From positions 849,060-913,059 of the forward strand of contig NW_005179249.1 in the NCBI RefSeq assembly GCF_000350225.1: a stretch of DNA of 64,000 nucleotides, written 5' to 3'. The notes under the pieces are model-generated. The model saw nothing but the letters and a program-made list of their open reading frames with translations, did no database searches and had not been told where the DNA came from. Made by a program: the position numbers and the translations under genes. This DNA comes from Chondrus crispus (taxonomy: Eukaryota > Rhodophyta > Florideophyceae > Gigartinales > Gigartinaceae). Position 1 is the stretch's first letter. Each line of letters opens with the position of its first letter. Positions 22,422 to 33,622 of the stretch are shown piece after piece.

Positions 22422-23503
22422 CACTAGACGACCGGCAATTTGCCTCATATGAACAGCTGTTTTGCAATATATATACGTTAAATCGAAACTTTATAAAGTC
22501 TGTTTGGATAACATATCTTTAACGTACATGCCCTCGGCAATAACATCTTGCAAAACATTGGGATAACACTTGTCAAGCCCTTGACTAAGAATCTAATGAA
22601 GTTTCCATCTTCGGTTGAGATTTTAAACAGGCGTTTTGGTTTCGATGATATCAACACATAACGTTTTGAGGTTGGTCAACAAGGCTTCTTTTTTTGGCAT
22701 TCTAAAAATGGCGGGAAAAGACGTGCAGATCTCACCAAACTCCACCCTTCCGCAACGCAGAAGTCAGCTGCGGTGATGAGAGTATCTTTTTCCTTCTTGT
22801 TGAGCACGCACAAGCTGAGAAAAAATAAGTTGAAAAGTGACCTCGCATGAGGTCAAATGGCCTCATATGAGGTCACTTGTCGTCTAGACACTAGGCTGCC
22901 TTGCCTCGTCCTCGCATGCGAGGTTTCGCCGTCTACAGACTCGCCGTGCTTGCCTGGAGTCTAGCTTTTAGTTGCCCGCAGCACTCCTCCTACTAGTGCC
23001 TAGGTGACAAATGTTCTCATATGAGGCCATTTGACCTCATATGAGGTCACTTTTCAACTTATTTTTCTCGACTTGTGCTAGCTCAACAAGATGGAAAAAG
23101 ATACTCTCGACACGGAAGTTGACTTCTGCGTTGTGGAAGGGTGGAGTTTGGTGAGATCTGCACGTCTTCTCCAGCCATTTTTAAAATGCCCAAAAGGAGC
23201 CTTTTTTGACCAACCTCAAAACGTTTTATGTTGATATCATCGAAACCAAAATGCCTGTTTAAAAAGTCAACTCATCATTGATACTTCATAAGATTCTTAG
23301 TCTCTCTGTGCATTGACAACCGCCATCCCAATGTTTTGCAAGATGTTATTGCCGAGCGTGTATACGTTAAAGAAATGGTGTCCAAACTGAATGTTTTAAA
23401 GTTTCGATTTAATTTATATATTTTTGCAAAAAAAAAGCTGGCCTTATATGTGCCATGACTGACCTCATATGAGGTCAATTTGCTTGTCGTCTAGACACTA
23501 GGG
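22422..23503. mobile_element. Non-coding fold-back element with CCTCATATGAGG words
   Basis: The left half (about 22430-22880) and right half (about 23025-23480) are long imperfect inverted repeats. Examples are CGGCAATAACATCTTGCAAA at 22534 against its complement near 23355, and ACGTGCAGATCTCACCAAAC near 22722 against its complement near 23150. The outer ends resemble CACTAGACGAC on the left and GTCGTCTAGACACTAG on the right, and the same end motif recurs inside at 22886. The 12-bp palindrome CCTCATATGAGG or close variants occurs about eight times, at arm ends and in the centre. There is no coding potential. It behaves like a large MITE or fold-back transposon, perhaps two copies head to head. 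Confidence 0.75.
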
Positions 23504-26273
23504 CTCGCGGATTTTTCTTATGATTTTTTTCTGTGTATCCTGCATAAGCCACACCACTTTCAAGTCAGGTTTCCACGAGTATCATACCCTAACCCGTAGT
23601 ATACATGGACTACAAGCGCCCAAGAGGACACTTGCACAGCGTGGAGCTGCGCTGCAGTCGACGTAGGTATTGCGTTTTGAGGTGCGTTTATGACGAAGAT
23701 CCTGTACGGTACTGCATATTCAAAATCCCGTCTCCTCGACCCGTAACAGGAATGGAGCAACCGACATTCCTGTTACTCTTTCTGCAAAAGCCATGTGGAA
23801 CGTTAAGGTTGGCCGTGAGCGAGCAAGTATTGCTCTGTAGCAACTCATTGGTTTGGATCGAAAGGGACGCTGCAATTAAACACTAGGAGATTCAGAATGA
23901 TATCTTCGTCTGCAAGGGGATCAAGCGCATCGTGACGGCACAAAAAGACTAGTGTTAAAGCCTTGCACGGCAAATGCGATAGATGATTCTAGGTACAACA
24001 CTTGTGGAAAGCCTGGTGTGATGTTCATCTCGAGACCAATTGCGAATCTTGCGGACAGTGCCGTGCAAAGACGACATCCGGTGTGCCAATAAATATTGGA
24101 GAAGTTAAAGGTGCTAGTACGCATGGGCTCACAGCATCGTCTGAAGAAGAGAGGTATGTGCCAGGGGCAATGGCAGCGGCACGTGAGTGGCGGAGCGCGT
24201 GACTCTGGAGACAGTAGGTTGTGTTGATGTGGTGCGAAGAACGTCTCAGCAATGGGAGGGGAATTGTGATACTGAAGTCGCGAGTTGGGAAATGATGAAG
24301 ACCGGAGGTTGGTCTGTGTGGTACCCTTAAGGGTACTGTACAGACTGTGAACGGCGAATGGGTTCAATGGACTGCCTGTTTCCTGGGTGTGGGTGTGGGA
24401 GTGGGAGCCGTCGGCTCTTCTTTCGTGCACCTCCCACAGTGAGAGGTGCATGAAAGAAGTGAAGGTGAAGTAGCGGCGGAGATCCAGGCTCGAACGGGGA
24501 TCGTGCTGGTGGGAGGCGGTAGGTGCGCCAGTTACACCGGTGATGGGATGGTGGAAAAAATTCGGGCGACGTCAGTGTGAATTTTTGAGTGCGTGCGGTC
24601 TTGAGTCGACGTGTTAGGGGTGGTGGGGGTGGGAAGAAATTATGAGTGCAATGTGGGAAGGCGATTGCGAATGATGAATGGTCGGGAATAGGCGGATGAG
24701 ATGACACTACACGCAAAGGGAAATATGGGGTGGGAGGATGATTTAGAGATGTTGCATGGCGGAGGATTTAGTGGGTTGTAAGGTGTGCGAGGGTTAACGT
24801 AAGACGGCGGTTAGGGTGAATACCGCGAGGTTAGTGAGACTCGAGTGTGGGGTTGGTCAGTCCTTTGAGGAAGGCATTCTCACGGCGTGTCGTGATCACG
24901 GGGCGGTGCGTCCGAGTGGAGTGTTTCTTTTTGGATGCAGAGCGCGGAGGGTCAGGGTTAGTTCAAGACGACGATGGATTTGTTTTCGGATGACGTCGTA
25001 GAGATTTGGTGTGCGCAATGGATATGTGCCAACGTGTCGTGTATTCAAATAGACTTGGGACAGAGACACGGTAGCATTTGACGTCGACTTATTTGATTAG
25101 GCGCTGCAAAAGACGGTGTGCCGGCCTCGCATCGACAAGACAGGGAACGGCAGGTACAAGTGGTAACGGAAACTGTGGCTACGGTACCGTTGGCACGGTA
25201 TCCTCCCGACACGGTAGTACTGTAGTGTACATAGTACACGTGTACAGGTGTTCTTCTATACAGTATTGCTCTTTGGTGGACCTCGTGTAAAGTTCTACTT
25301 TATGCTTAATTCAATGACTATTGTTGCGAATGCTATCTAATGCTCGTTATGCGAATACGTGTGTTCTATACTGTCCGTGATATGAGAGGACTTCGTGTTG
25401 TGTATCATACTGAATATGAGGGGCGGCAATCCGACAAATCAACACTGATTACATTACAGTGCGACACGGATACAGTACACGGATACAGTATACTGTACCG
25501 CGCCACCTGGAGAATACCATGGGCGCGTGCTTACGCATGCTTACAGAGCGAGCTTCATGCCTTGAGATCTCTCAAATATATTATTTCAACGGTGCACAGC
25601 AGTGCTCTATAGTAAAGTAAACTTTACCCTCGAGGGTACCCAAGGGTACAGTATTGTACAGTATACACTATGTGTACGTACGTCTTTTTTGAAACGTTAA
25701 CCGATTGCTGTCGTACCCAGGGTAATGTTACCGTCAAAGAAAGGAATACGGTAGGCATTTTACATTACATCACTTCTGCACTGCTGAGCGCCTCTCTATT
25801 GGCTGATTGCCTTTCGCCCTATTGTTTTATGGATATAATTTCATGGTATGAATGAAGGCCACGGGTTTGGATTCTCTGGCCTTCATTGGGGAGCTCTCTT
25901 TCTTTCTTCCTTTAACTCCGCATGACGTGTACAAATACTTGTGTGCCACACAGTGATGACGAGCGAAATGCAACTTCCCAAACACGTCTGGAATAAAGTG
26001 CAGTTCCCCCCTGCGAACCCACCACTTATTTGTCGTCCATTCATTCACATCTCTCACAATCATACACCATGAACAAAAACCCCTGTCTCCGCGTCCCCCC
26101 CGCCCCCCCCCGTTTTCCCTCTACCCTGACGCTGACGGGGACCGCAACCCAACCCCCGTAACCCCCCCCCTCTGCCAACTCCACTCTGCCAGTATCAATA
26201 CTTCCCTTCCATCTCCACCCTTCCGTATTTCAAAGCGGCGAATCCTCATACCACTGTGCCCCGCCTCTTCATC
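23504..26273. other. No recognisable gene; upstream region of the Ca2+-ATPase gene
   Basis: Short frames only. 25160-25680 is rich in GTAC palindromes (ACGGTACCGT, GTACACGTGTAC, TACAGTATACTGTAC) with GTACCCTTAAGGGTAC at 24331. 26090-26210 is a pyrimidine/C-rich tract just upstream of the ATPase start and is a likely 5' UTR or core promoter. No TATA box is obvious. Confidence 0.4.
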
Positions 26274-29200
26274 ATGGAGGCCGCAGAAGGCGGGAACATT
26301 GCCCATCCCTTTACCCTCGCTGCCGAGGAGCTCGCGAGCGGCGTTGAACATCGCGACCCCGCTTGGCTTGAGGAGCACGGCGGCACCCAGGGTCTGGCCA
26401 AAGCCCTTCGCACCAGCCTAGATACAGGCTTACACGGCGACGAACTCGCTTCCTCGTTGCAACCGCGCGCAGACGCCTACGGATCAAATGTTTTCAAGTA
26501 TCCACCCCCAAAGGGCTTTTTCCGCCTCATGCTCAGCGCCTTTAAGGATTTGACCATTATCATTCTGTGCATCGCTGCTGTCGCCAGTTTGATCATTGGT
26601 CTTGCCGTCGCCGATAAACGCGCTCACTACGGATATCTCGAGGGCATTGCCATCATCATTGTTGTTTGTATCGTCGTGCTCGTCCAAGCTACTATTGATC
26701 ATCAGAAGGAGGCAAAGTTTCGTCAGCTCAATTCTGTAAAGGACAACTACGACGTTCATATCGTTCGCGCCGGCGCCACAGAGGCTCACTCAGCGGAAGA
26801 GGTCCTTGTTGGTGACCTCATCAAAGTCTCCGCGGGTGACAAACTACCCGCAGATGGTATTCTGGTTCAGGGCTCCGCCTTGAAAACGAACGAGTCTGCC
26901 ATGACGGGAGAGCCCATTGATATTACAAAGGAAGTCGGTGCCGACGTCTTCATGCTATCGGGCACTACGATCTCGGAGGGTGTTGGCCACGTCCTCGTTT
27001 TGGCTGTCGGGGAACGCTCGCAGTGGGGCGTAATCTTGAAGGGGCTCATCGTCGAGCCGGAAGACACTCCTTTACAGGAACGTCTCGACCGTCTTGCATG
27101 GAACATTGGCAAGGTTGGTATTTTGTTCGCTACCCTTACCTTCTGTGTGTCTACAATTCGTTGGATTGTCGATTCCGCCAACGCTTCGCAATGGGAATTC
27201 AGCAATTTGCTTGATTTCTTCATTGACGCCATTACCATTGTTGTCGTCGCCATTCCAGAGGGTCTTCCGCTTGCAATTACGTTGGGGCTGGCATTTGCAA
27301 TGCGCAAAATGATGAAGGATAACAATCTTGTTCGTCGTCTTGAGGCCTGCGAGACGATGGGCTCCGCCACCCAACTCAATGCCGACAAGACAGGGACTCT
27401 GACACAGAACAGGATGACTATCGTCGAAGCGAACTGGGGAGGCCAGCATTTCGTCTACGAGAACGCCGATGACCCGAAAGCTGTTGACGCTGATATGTCC
27501 GCCAAATTTAGAGACCTTGTGGCCGTGAATATGTCAGTAAATTCTCAGGCAAACCTGCAATTCAGCCACGGAAAGATTGACCACTTGGGAAACAAGACCG
27601 AATGCGCGCTCTTGCAGCTTGTCAACTTGTGGGGCAAGAACTACGAAGCGCTTCGCAAAGAGCACAAATCAGAACGCATCTACATGTTTGACTCCAACAA
27701 GAAATGCATGAGCACGTCGGAGCGCATCACAGATGAGACGGTTCGCTTACACACGAAGGGCGCACCGGAGATGGTTGTGAAGTCGTGCACGGGCAAACTG
27801 GCTGCGGATGGCGTTACGGTGGAAGCAATGGATGCCGAGGCACGGGAGGAAGTGGGGATGGTCGTAGAGGGTATGGCTCGTCGTGGTTTGAGAACTCTTC
27901 TCATGGCGTACCGTGATGTGAATCACGACGCAAACGACAAGGAATTTTGGGATAAACCCCCAGATAGCGAACTTGTTTATCTTGGTGTGGTCGGAATCAA
28001 AGATCCAATCCGGCCAGAGACGAGGGAAGCTGTGAAACAGCTCAAGGAAGCGGGCGTGACAGTTCGTATGGTGACAGGTGACAATGCGCTGACAGCAAGG
28101 TATATTGCGAGGGAAGCAGGCATCCTTGACGACGATGGTCTTGTCATGGAAGGGCCCGAATTCCGAAAGATGTCTGAAGAAGAAAGGAGCACCGTCGCAC
28201 TTAAATTGCAGGTTCTCGCAAGATCGACTCCTAACGATAAGTTGATTCTGGTTAGTGCACAGAAGAAACTTGGGGAAGTGACTAGCGTGACAGGAGATGG
28301 AACTAACGGTAAGCTGTTGCCATTGTATCGCATTGTCGCCTACTCTTCCCACTGCAACAGTCCCCTGACTTTTCTCCGATTGCTACTTTTATGTCTCCCT
28401 TGTTTGTCTCTTTCTGCGTGTGGGTAGATGGACCAGCGCTAAAAGAGGCTGACGTTGGCTTTGCCCTTGGCATCGTCGGGACTGAAATTGCGAAAGAGGC
28501 GTGCGATATTGTGATTCTGGATGACAACATCCAGTCGATGACAAAGGCTGTGCTCTGGGGACGGAACGTGTATGAGTCCATCCGCAAGTTTTTACAGTTC
28601 CAACTTGTAGTGAACGTTGTGGCCGTAACGCTCAATTTCATTTCTGCGTGTGCAGGAGTACCACTCCCTCTGGGGGCTGTTCCATTGCTTTGGGTGAACA
28701 TGATAATGGATTCTATGGGCGCCTTAGCACTTGCCACCGAACCGCCGAAAGGAGATCTTCTTCAGCGAAAGCCATTTGGGCGCAGAGCCCCTCTTATCAA
28801 TCGCCCCATGTATCGAAATATCATTGGAATCAGCGTTTACCAGCTGATTGTATGTCTCATTCTACAATTCCGAGGAACAGACATTTTCGGGCTCGAATGT
28901 GACGGCGGATTATCAAATTGTGATGAAGTGGATTTGGAGATTAACACCATTATCTTTAACGTGTTCGTGTTCATGCAAATTGGCTCAGAAATCAATGCTC
29001 GTCAGATTGTCAAGAAAAACGTATTTTCTGGAATTCACAAGAGTGCTCTGTTTCTCATAATTATTGGAATCACCTGCTGTGTTCAGGTTGGCATCATGTT
29101 TGGCGTCGGAGGCACTCAAGTCGGAGAGTCGATTGGCATTGGCCGTATTAATGGTATAGCCTGGGGTACCTCGGCTGTCCTTGGAGCACTAGTGCTGCCA

Positions 29201-29572
29201 TGGGGCTTCTTGGTTCGGTGTATTCCTCTGGATTGGTGCTACGGACCCATGGATGAAGATCCAACTGCGATGTCTAAATTGGAAAAGGTCCTACATGTTC
29301 CGAATAGAAAACTGCTTCATTTACCCCAAGATGATGGGTATGGCCCGGGTTATATTGACAAAATATCATCGGGGACCGCTGAGACGGTTGGCTCTAGTAC
29401 TCCTCCTGGTGCCGAACACGAGGTTGCCGTCATGAATGGTTTGACGGGACCGTCTCCTGCGAAGGTCCGTTTACGGGTATTTGTCCACGCTGTTGCCTTT
29501 GTGAATGTGATATCGAGATCAAGGATGTCACGAGCGTCCAGCCAGACCCCGAGCCGGGCAGAAGATGTATGA
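26274..29572 (+). CDS. P-type Ca2+-ATPase (type IIB/PMCA-like), two exons
   Basis: It pumps Ca2+ out of the cytosol across the plasma membrane or an endomembrane, driven by ATP through a phospho-aspartate. Exons are 26274-28308 and 28428-29572, giving about 1059 residues, slightly longer than plant ACA pumps. Start: ATG in ATCATGG; the GTG 18 bp upstream is not used here as a start. Visible in order: an N-terminal region with GGTQGLAKAL; membrane pair (LTIIILCIAAVASLIIGL); actuator with MTGEP; membrane segment with VVVAIPEGLPLAITLGLAF; phosphorylation site DKTGTLT (Asp about 371; NADK in place of the usual CSDK); nucleotide domain; GDNALTARYIAREAGI; and GDGTNDGPAL, rebuilt only across the intron. 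Six C-terminal membrane segments follow, then a polar tail. A calmodulin site is not evident at either end. Plant-type pumps are regulated through the N-terminus and animal ones through the C-terminus. Confidence 0.95.
28309..28427 (+). other. Spliceosomal intron in the Ca2+-ATPase gene
   Basis: The 119-bp GT-AG intron has donor G|GTAAGC and acceptor GTGGGTAG|AT, a pyrimidine-rich 3' half and phase 1. Removing it joins GDGTN to DGPALKEADVG, the invariant hinge motif of P-type ATPases, which fixes the splice sites with confidence. Confidence 0.93.
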
Positions 29573-30003
29573 AGGACAGCAGAAACTATGAGCTATACGA
29601 CGTTATCTATATATTTATTGCGTTTCGCGCTCTACTGGTTTACGCGCAATTGGAGGCGAAAGGCAGACGAGGGATCTTCAGCGGTCTGATGGACTTCACA
29701 TCACGCGCGGCATATACCCGATACATTTCTGGGCCACGAAAAAGTACCCTTCCCCGGGGGCTTAATTTGGGGCGGGGTTTATTTTGGGACAGCGTTATTA
29801 TTTACCTATGCCAAGCGTCCTTCGGGCACTTGAGACCCAACCAAAGCGCGCCAAGTGCTTCGTATCATGTTGAGGAACATCTTGAATTAAACTGCTTTCC
29901 AAAGGCGGGTCGATCCGTGATAGGACTCTTCAAATATAAAGGGAGTGGTAGAAATCAACGACATCAAGTCCATTTTTTCATTTTTGCTTTTTGCTGATTT
30001 ATT
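29573..30003. other. 3' flank of the ATPase gene, up to the transposon
   Basis: Non-coding. The last three bases (ATT, 30001-30003) are the left copy of the putative target-site duplication. Confidence 0.5.
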
Positions 30004-30033
30004 GGGTGCATCCAGAAAATAGCACTCTAACAC
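30004..30033 (+). repeat. Left terminal inverted repeat
   Basis: GGGTGCATCCAGAAAATAGC followed by ACTCTAACAC; pairs with 40595-40624 with three mismatches. Confidence 0.9.
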
Positions 30034-30155
30034 TTTACCATTGTATGATAGTTTCAAAAATTGATTGTCCCCACCACTCTTGCACTCCATCACTGCCCTT
30101 CCGTGGCGGTTCCACCCCAGTTGGAACATGTTGCGAACTGTACACCCACTCGCAC

Positions 30156-30183
30156 AACAACGTGAGAAAAGTGAAAATAAGAA
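30156..30183 (+). repeat. Left sub-terminal inverted repeat (28 bp)
   Basis: AACAACGTGAGAAAAGTGAA followed by AATAAGAA is the exact reverse complement of 39848-39875. Perfect conservation inside an element suggests a transposase-binding or promoter function. The right copy lies 67 bp upstream of the start of the minus-strand ORF at 39781. Confidence 0.9.
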
Positions 30184-30608
30184 CTCAACAAAACAAACAA
30201 CTCAACAAACAAGGGCAGATGATGAGTGTTTCCACCGGCAACCGTTCGCCGTCCGCTGTCCACGCCCGCCGTCCGGTATCCGGTATCCGCCATCCGCTAT
30301 TCGCCGTCCGCCGGATGTTTGGAGCCGACCAATGACAGGCTCAGATATTGGAGATTTTTCTGGCAGGTCGCACTGTGTACATCGGCTAAAGATAGAGGTA
30401 CAAACTCTTGTCCGAAAACTTATCTCTTATCGCGTTTCGCACCGTTACCAGTAGCGTATCCCTCCTTGTGCTCCTGTCCAAATGATTACATGATCATCAG
30501 CACAGCTTGTACTTTTCGTATCGAGAATCCTTTTCCCTGTCCTATGAAGCTAATCTGTTGCACGTCTACTGAAAATGTACCAACTGTGGTTCAGTCTCTC
30601 ATTACCAA

Positions 30609-31562
30609 TTACATACAAGGCACAAATCTAGCTCCTGAGTCAGGGTGCGTTTTGGAATCATGACTTCCCCGTAGCCTCTTGGAACGTTTAGCCCTCTGTC
30701 TCCTGCTTTCAGATCTGACGCGAATCCCTTTCCTCTTCTGTATCAGCTGGCGAACGTCCCGTATGCACAATATTTCTTCTCGTCCGCAGCAAAGCTCGAG
30801 GCTTTCTTTGCATAACTTCATGTGAACCCCTTCGTTGCTGTCTATTAGAGTTCTTTTAAAAGCATTTAGAACTACTGAATGCTCTGCCCCTCGATTGCCG
30901 ATGAAGTGCACAACAAAAATACCATCCTTGAAATGGATCAGTCTTTCGATAGCTTTGCGTGGGGAACAAGACTGCCAATAACCATCAACCTGGCAATGCC
31001 GCAGCTCAAAGCCGGGCTCTTCTCTCGTAGCCAAACCCGCCAGTTCATTCTCTAAAAATTTGCTAAGGTCACGAAATTGTCGTCCTGTAAACAATGGTGC
31101 ATACTTGATTATCTTTTCTGTAAAACATTCGCCCTTTAGTTCGCAAATTGCATTGAATAAAGAATCTTCTGCGCAATTTCCTGTTTTACCCCCCACAAAA
31201 ACTTTAACATGCGGTTCGATTCTGAATTGCTTTGTTTTTATCGTACTTCCCCGAGCACCAAGACCGCCAACTTGTCGAATGTATCCAGGCTTTTCAGAAC
31301 AATAGGCATCTAGAGCATCTAAAATCTCAATCCGTGATGGGGCCACCATCGAAAACCGGGAGGAATCTTCGCCGTCGGTTTCAGTGTACCGAGATATGTG
31401 GGATAGATCACATAAACGCTGTAATCCGGAAAATCGATCTATTTTGAGACTACACAAGTCAATCTCATGCCATTCGCCATCATCTTGGGATGTCATGTTT
31501 TTCCCCTGATTTTTACTCGACCCATAATATCTACCCGGAGTAAAACCAAGGCTTTCTTGCAT
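30609..31562 (-). CDS. Predicted papain/OTU-fold cysteine protease in transposon
   Basis: Frame of 317 residues with ATG at 31560-31562. The middle has VGGKTGNCAEDSLFNAICEL (Cys about 130) followed about 100 residues later by FIGNRGAEHSVVLNAFKRTL (His about 228) and Asp 241. A Cys at the start of a helix after GNC, and a His followed by a strand and then Asp, is the arrangement of OTU and papain-like peptidases. This is a fold-level guess from motif order, not a confirmed family. The C-terminus is strongly basic (SRRQRAKRSKRLRG), suggesting nuclear or DNA contact. It overlaps the 3' end of a smaller ORF (31531-31878) in the +1 frame and might be expressed as one protein with it by frameshifting or splicing. 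Confidence 0.6.
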   Translation of the reverse strand: MQESLGFTPGRYYGSSKNQGKNMTSQDDGEWHEIDLCSLKIDRFSGLQRLCDLSHISRYTETDGEDSSRFSMVAPSRIEILDALDAYCSEKPGYIRQVGGLGARGSTIKTKQFRIEPHVKVFVGGKTGNCAEDSLFNAICELKGECFTEKIIKYAPLFTGRQFRDLSKFLENELAGLATREEPGFELRHCQVDGYWQSCSPRKAIERLIHFKDGIFVVHFIGNRGAEHSVVLNAFKRTLIDSNEGVHMKLCKESLELCCGREEILCIRDVRQLIQKRKGIRVRSESRRQRAKRSKRLRGSHDSKTHPDSGARFVPCM

Positions 31563-31878
31563 TGGTGTTTTTGGTTTTCCTGTTGATATTGTTTAAGGAA
31601 AGACGGTGCACCGCATCACAATCTAGGCTTCGGTTAGGTAGAGCGTCCAACCATTTACAAATGCTTTTCCCCATCAAAGCTAAAAACCGTTCTCTGTCCA
31701 TTTTCACAAGAGTGCTACCAAATTCGAAATCGATAAACCAGTCGGCGTTGCGCGGATTTCCTTCACTTCTCCACATTTTCTTCCAATCCTTCCTTCTTGC
31801 AAGCTCATCGTATCCTCTTTTTATATTTTTTTGTGTCAGAATCTGAATCTCTCGTTCCTGTTCTTGTCTTCTAGCCAT
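31531..31878 (-). CDS. Short ORF overlapping the protease-like gene
   Basis: 115 codons from the ATG at 31876-31878 (MARRQEQEREIQILTQ) to a TAG at 31531-31533. It is charged and helical in the first half, then FGSTLVKMDRERFLALM. No domain is recognised. Its last 32 nt overlap the start of the downstream 317-residue frame, which is in the +1 register. It could be the N-terminal part of that protein. Confidence 0.5.
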   Translation of the reverse strand: MARRQEQEREIQILTQKNIKRGYDELARRKDWKKMWRSEGNPRNADWFIDFEFGSTLVKMDRERFLALMGKSICKWLDALPNRSLDCDAVHRLSLNNINRKTKNTNARKPWFYSG

Positions 31879-33622
31879 TCGTATGTTGTAAAGTAAAAAC
31901 GTTTGATGCAATTAACGATAAAAGGATACTTACTACCTACATTAGTACTACTTTAATATTGCCATTTTCCGAACAGTTCTTTCTCTGCCCGCCATGATAA
32001 AATCATCAGTACATGATGGCATGACAAATTTTGTACAAACATTACATGTCACTTTATGTACACTCAATTGCACATAGAGGGACATGTAATTTTTGATCAC
32101 AAGTCTTGTACACAATTATTTTGTCCCTTTTGAGTATGCCGTGTCTCATTTTTCTTCTGTCTGATTACAAATATAAAGATTGAGACATGGATACACTACA
32201 GTTTGAAATCAGGCGCCGCATGACACAGTAACGTATTGAGTCTGATTCTGTTTGGAAGTATTTAATGGTCGCCACCGTAACCATTTTGCTCAGAAACAAA
32301 TGTATGTAGTGTCACGCCCCTTTATAGCTGGTTAAGAGAAGTGAAATGCCTTCTTTTGAGAAGTGCACGAAAGCACTTGGGACCAATAAACGGTGATTAC
32401 GAGTGGAGGTTCAATTTGCTAGGTAATAATATCTGTAAACGGACGCCGAGAAATGCGTCCCTCAAAACCATATGGCTGCGACCATTAAATGAGGCTTGAC
32501 TCAAATAGACTGTCCTTCTGTTCTAAGCACTCTGAGGCCTATTGAAGCCTACACAACATCTCATAATCAAGTGGTCATTTCGTGCACCATGTAATTCAGC
32601 ACGTGCATAACGTGCTGAATTGCATGGTGCACACTTGTTGCGATATGATGAGCACTTTGAAGTGTAAAAATTATCCGCTTCCATCCAAGTAATCCTGAAC
32701 ATAACCGTAAGAGATGAGCTGTTTTATTCGCGCTGCTCTGAAAAATAGGACTGCTGCAACAGTACGACTACATGTATTAAAATGCGTTCCATCTGTGGTA
32801 CAGTTCGGCAACTAGTCTTCTACATGGACAAACTGTATGAACTGAACTTTCAATTCAGTTCATGTCGCATCAATGTTTGATATGTGTTACAAGGCAGGTC
32901 GGAAGAGACATCAAAAACTTTTAGGGCAGGTTTTTCGGTCTCTTAACCGAGTCGAGGGTTCTTCGGACTAATGTTACAAAGGGGCTTTTGATGTGCTAGC
33001 CATTATTCAGAGGTCCGCCACACTGCCCCTAAGTAGTATTTTTCGTATGGAACGACTGTTAAATTTTCAAAGCCTGGGATAAGGAAGCCATGCTATGGCT
33101 TGGAAGGATGCATAAAAATATGAAAATTAAATACCAATCATGCGCAGGTTGCTAAAACGTCAAAACCTAAGGAGTTTTCACAAAAATGACCATGACATTC
33201 ATGTGGGAATATAAAGATTTCATCAATGGAGTCCGCTTGAGTTGTTGATTGTACGTAGCAAACCCTAACATCAGTTAGTGCTTTATCGCAGAGAGCACGA
33301 AGAGAACTAAACTGCGCAGAGACGGAGAAACAAAATTCATTGAATTGGCAATTGAATGAGGCCCAAAGGCCAAAATAATTTTTTGGCCTAGACGCGCCTC
33401 CAACCCCACCCGGAAAGCCAAAAATAAGTTCGCGGCATAAATTGAATATGATTTTTTGGGGTCTCGGATAGACACCAAAACCAAGGGCGGTACTCTCGAT
33501 CGATCGTTCTTCCCTCTCACCCCACGAAGGTCGAAGAACGACGATCAGTTGACTTCGCAAACGCGATATCTGCACACACGCAGTATAAAGCCATACATTC
33601 GTGTCAAGTTTAAGGAAGCGTA
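31879..33622. promoter_or_regulatory. Divergent intergenic region inside the transposon
   Basis: About 1.7 kb of AT-rich non-coding DNA separates the minus-strand protease-like gene from the plus-strand transposase gene, so promoters for both should lie here. It contains a near-perfect hairpin at 32582-32632 and an 11-bp inverted repeat around ATGAACTGAA near 32835. No canonical TATA box is clear next to the 33623 start. Confidence 0.45.
32582..32632. repeat. Hairpin, 23-bp arms, 5-nt loop
   Basis: Arm 32582-32604 (GTGCACCATGTAATTCAGCA then CGT) pairs with 32610-32632 with one mismatch (A/G) around GCATA. It sits in the divergent spacer of the transposon. Confidence 0.85.

Noticed and set aside
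22840..23050. CRISPR-like repetition of CCTCATATGAGG
   Set aside because: The repeats are short, irregularly spaced and part of long inverted arms; there are no regular spacers.
24470..24560. A tRNA B-box-like GTTCGAGCC on the minus strand
   Set aside because: The flanking T-stem does not pair and no acceptor stem or A box fits.
26256..26273. GTG as an upstream start of the Ca2+-ATPase
   Set aside because: Eukaryotic initiation favours the ATG at 26274, which has a good context (A at -3, G at +4).
29887..30129. Frame crossing the left transposon end
   Set aside because: It runs through the terminal inverted repeat, and a similar peptide (CYFLDAP) at 40600 comes from the other repeat, so it is non-coding.
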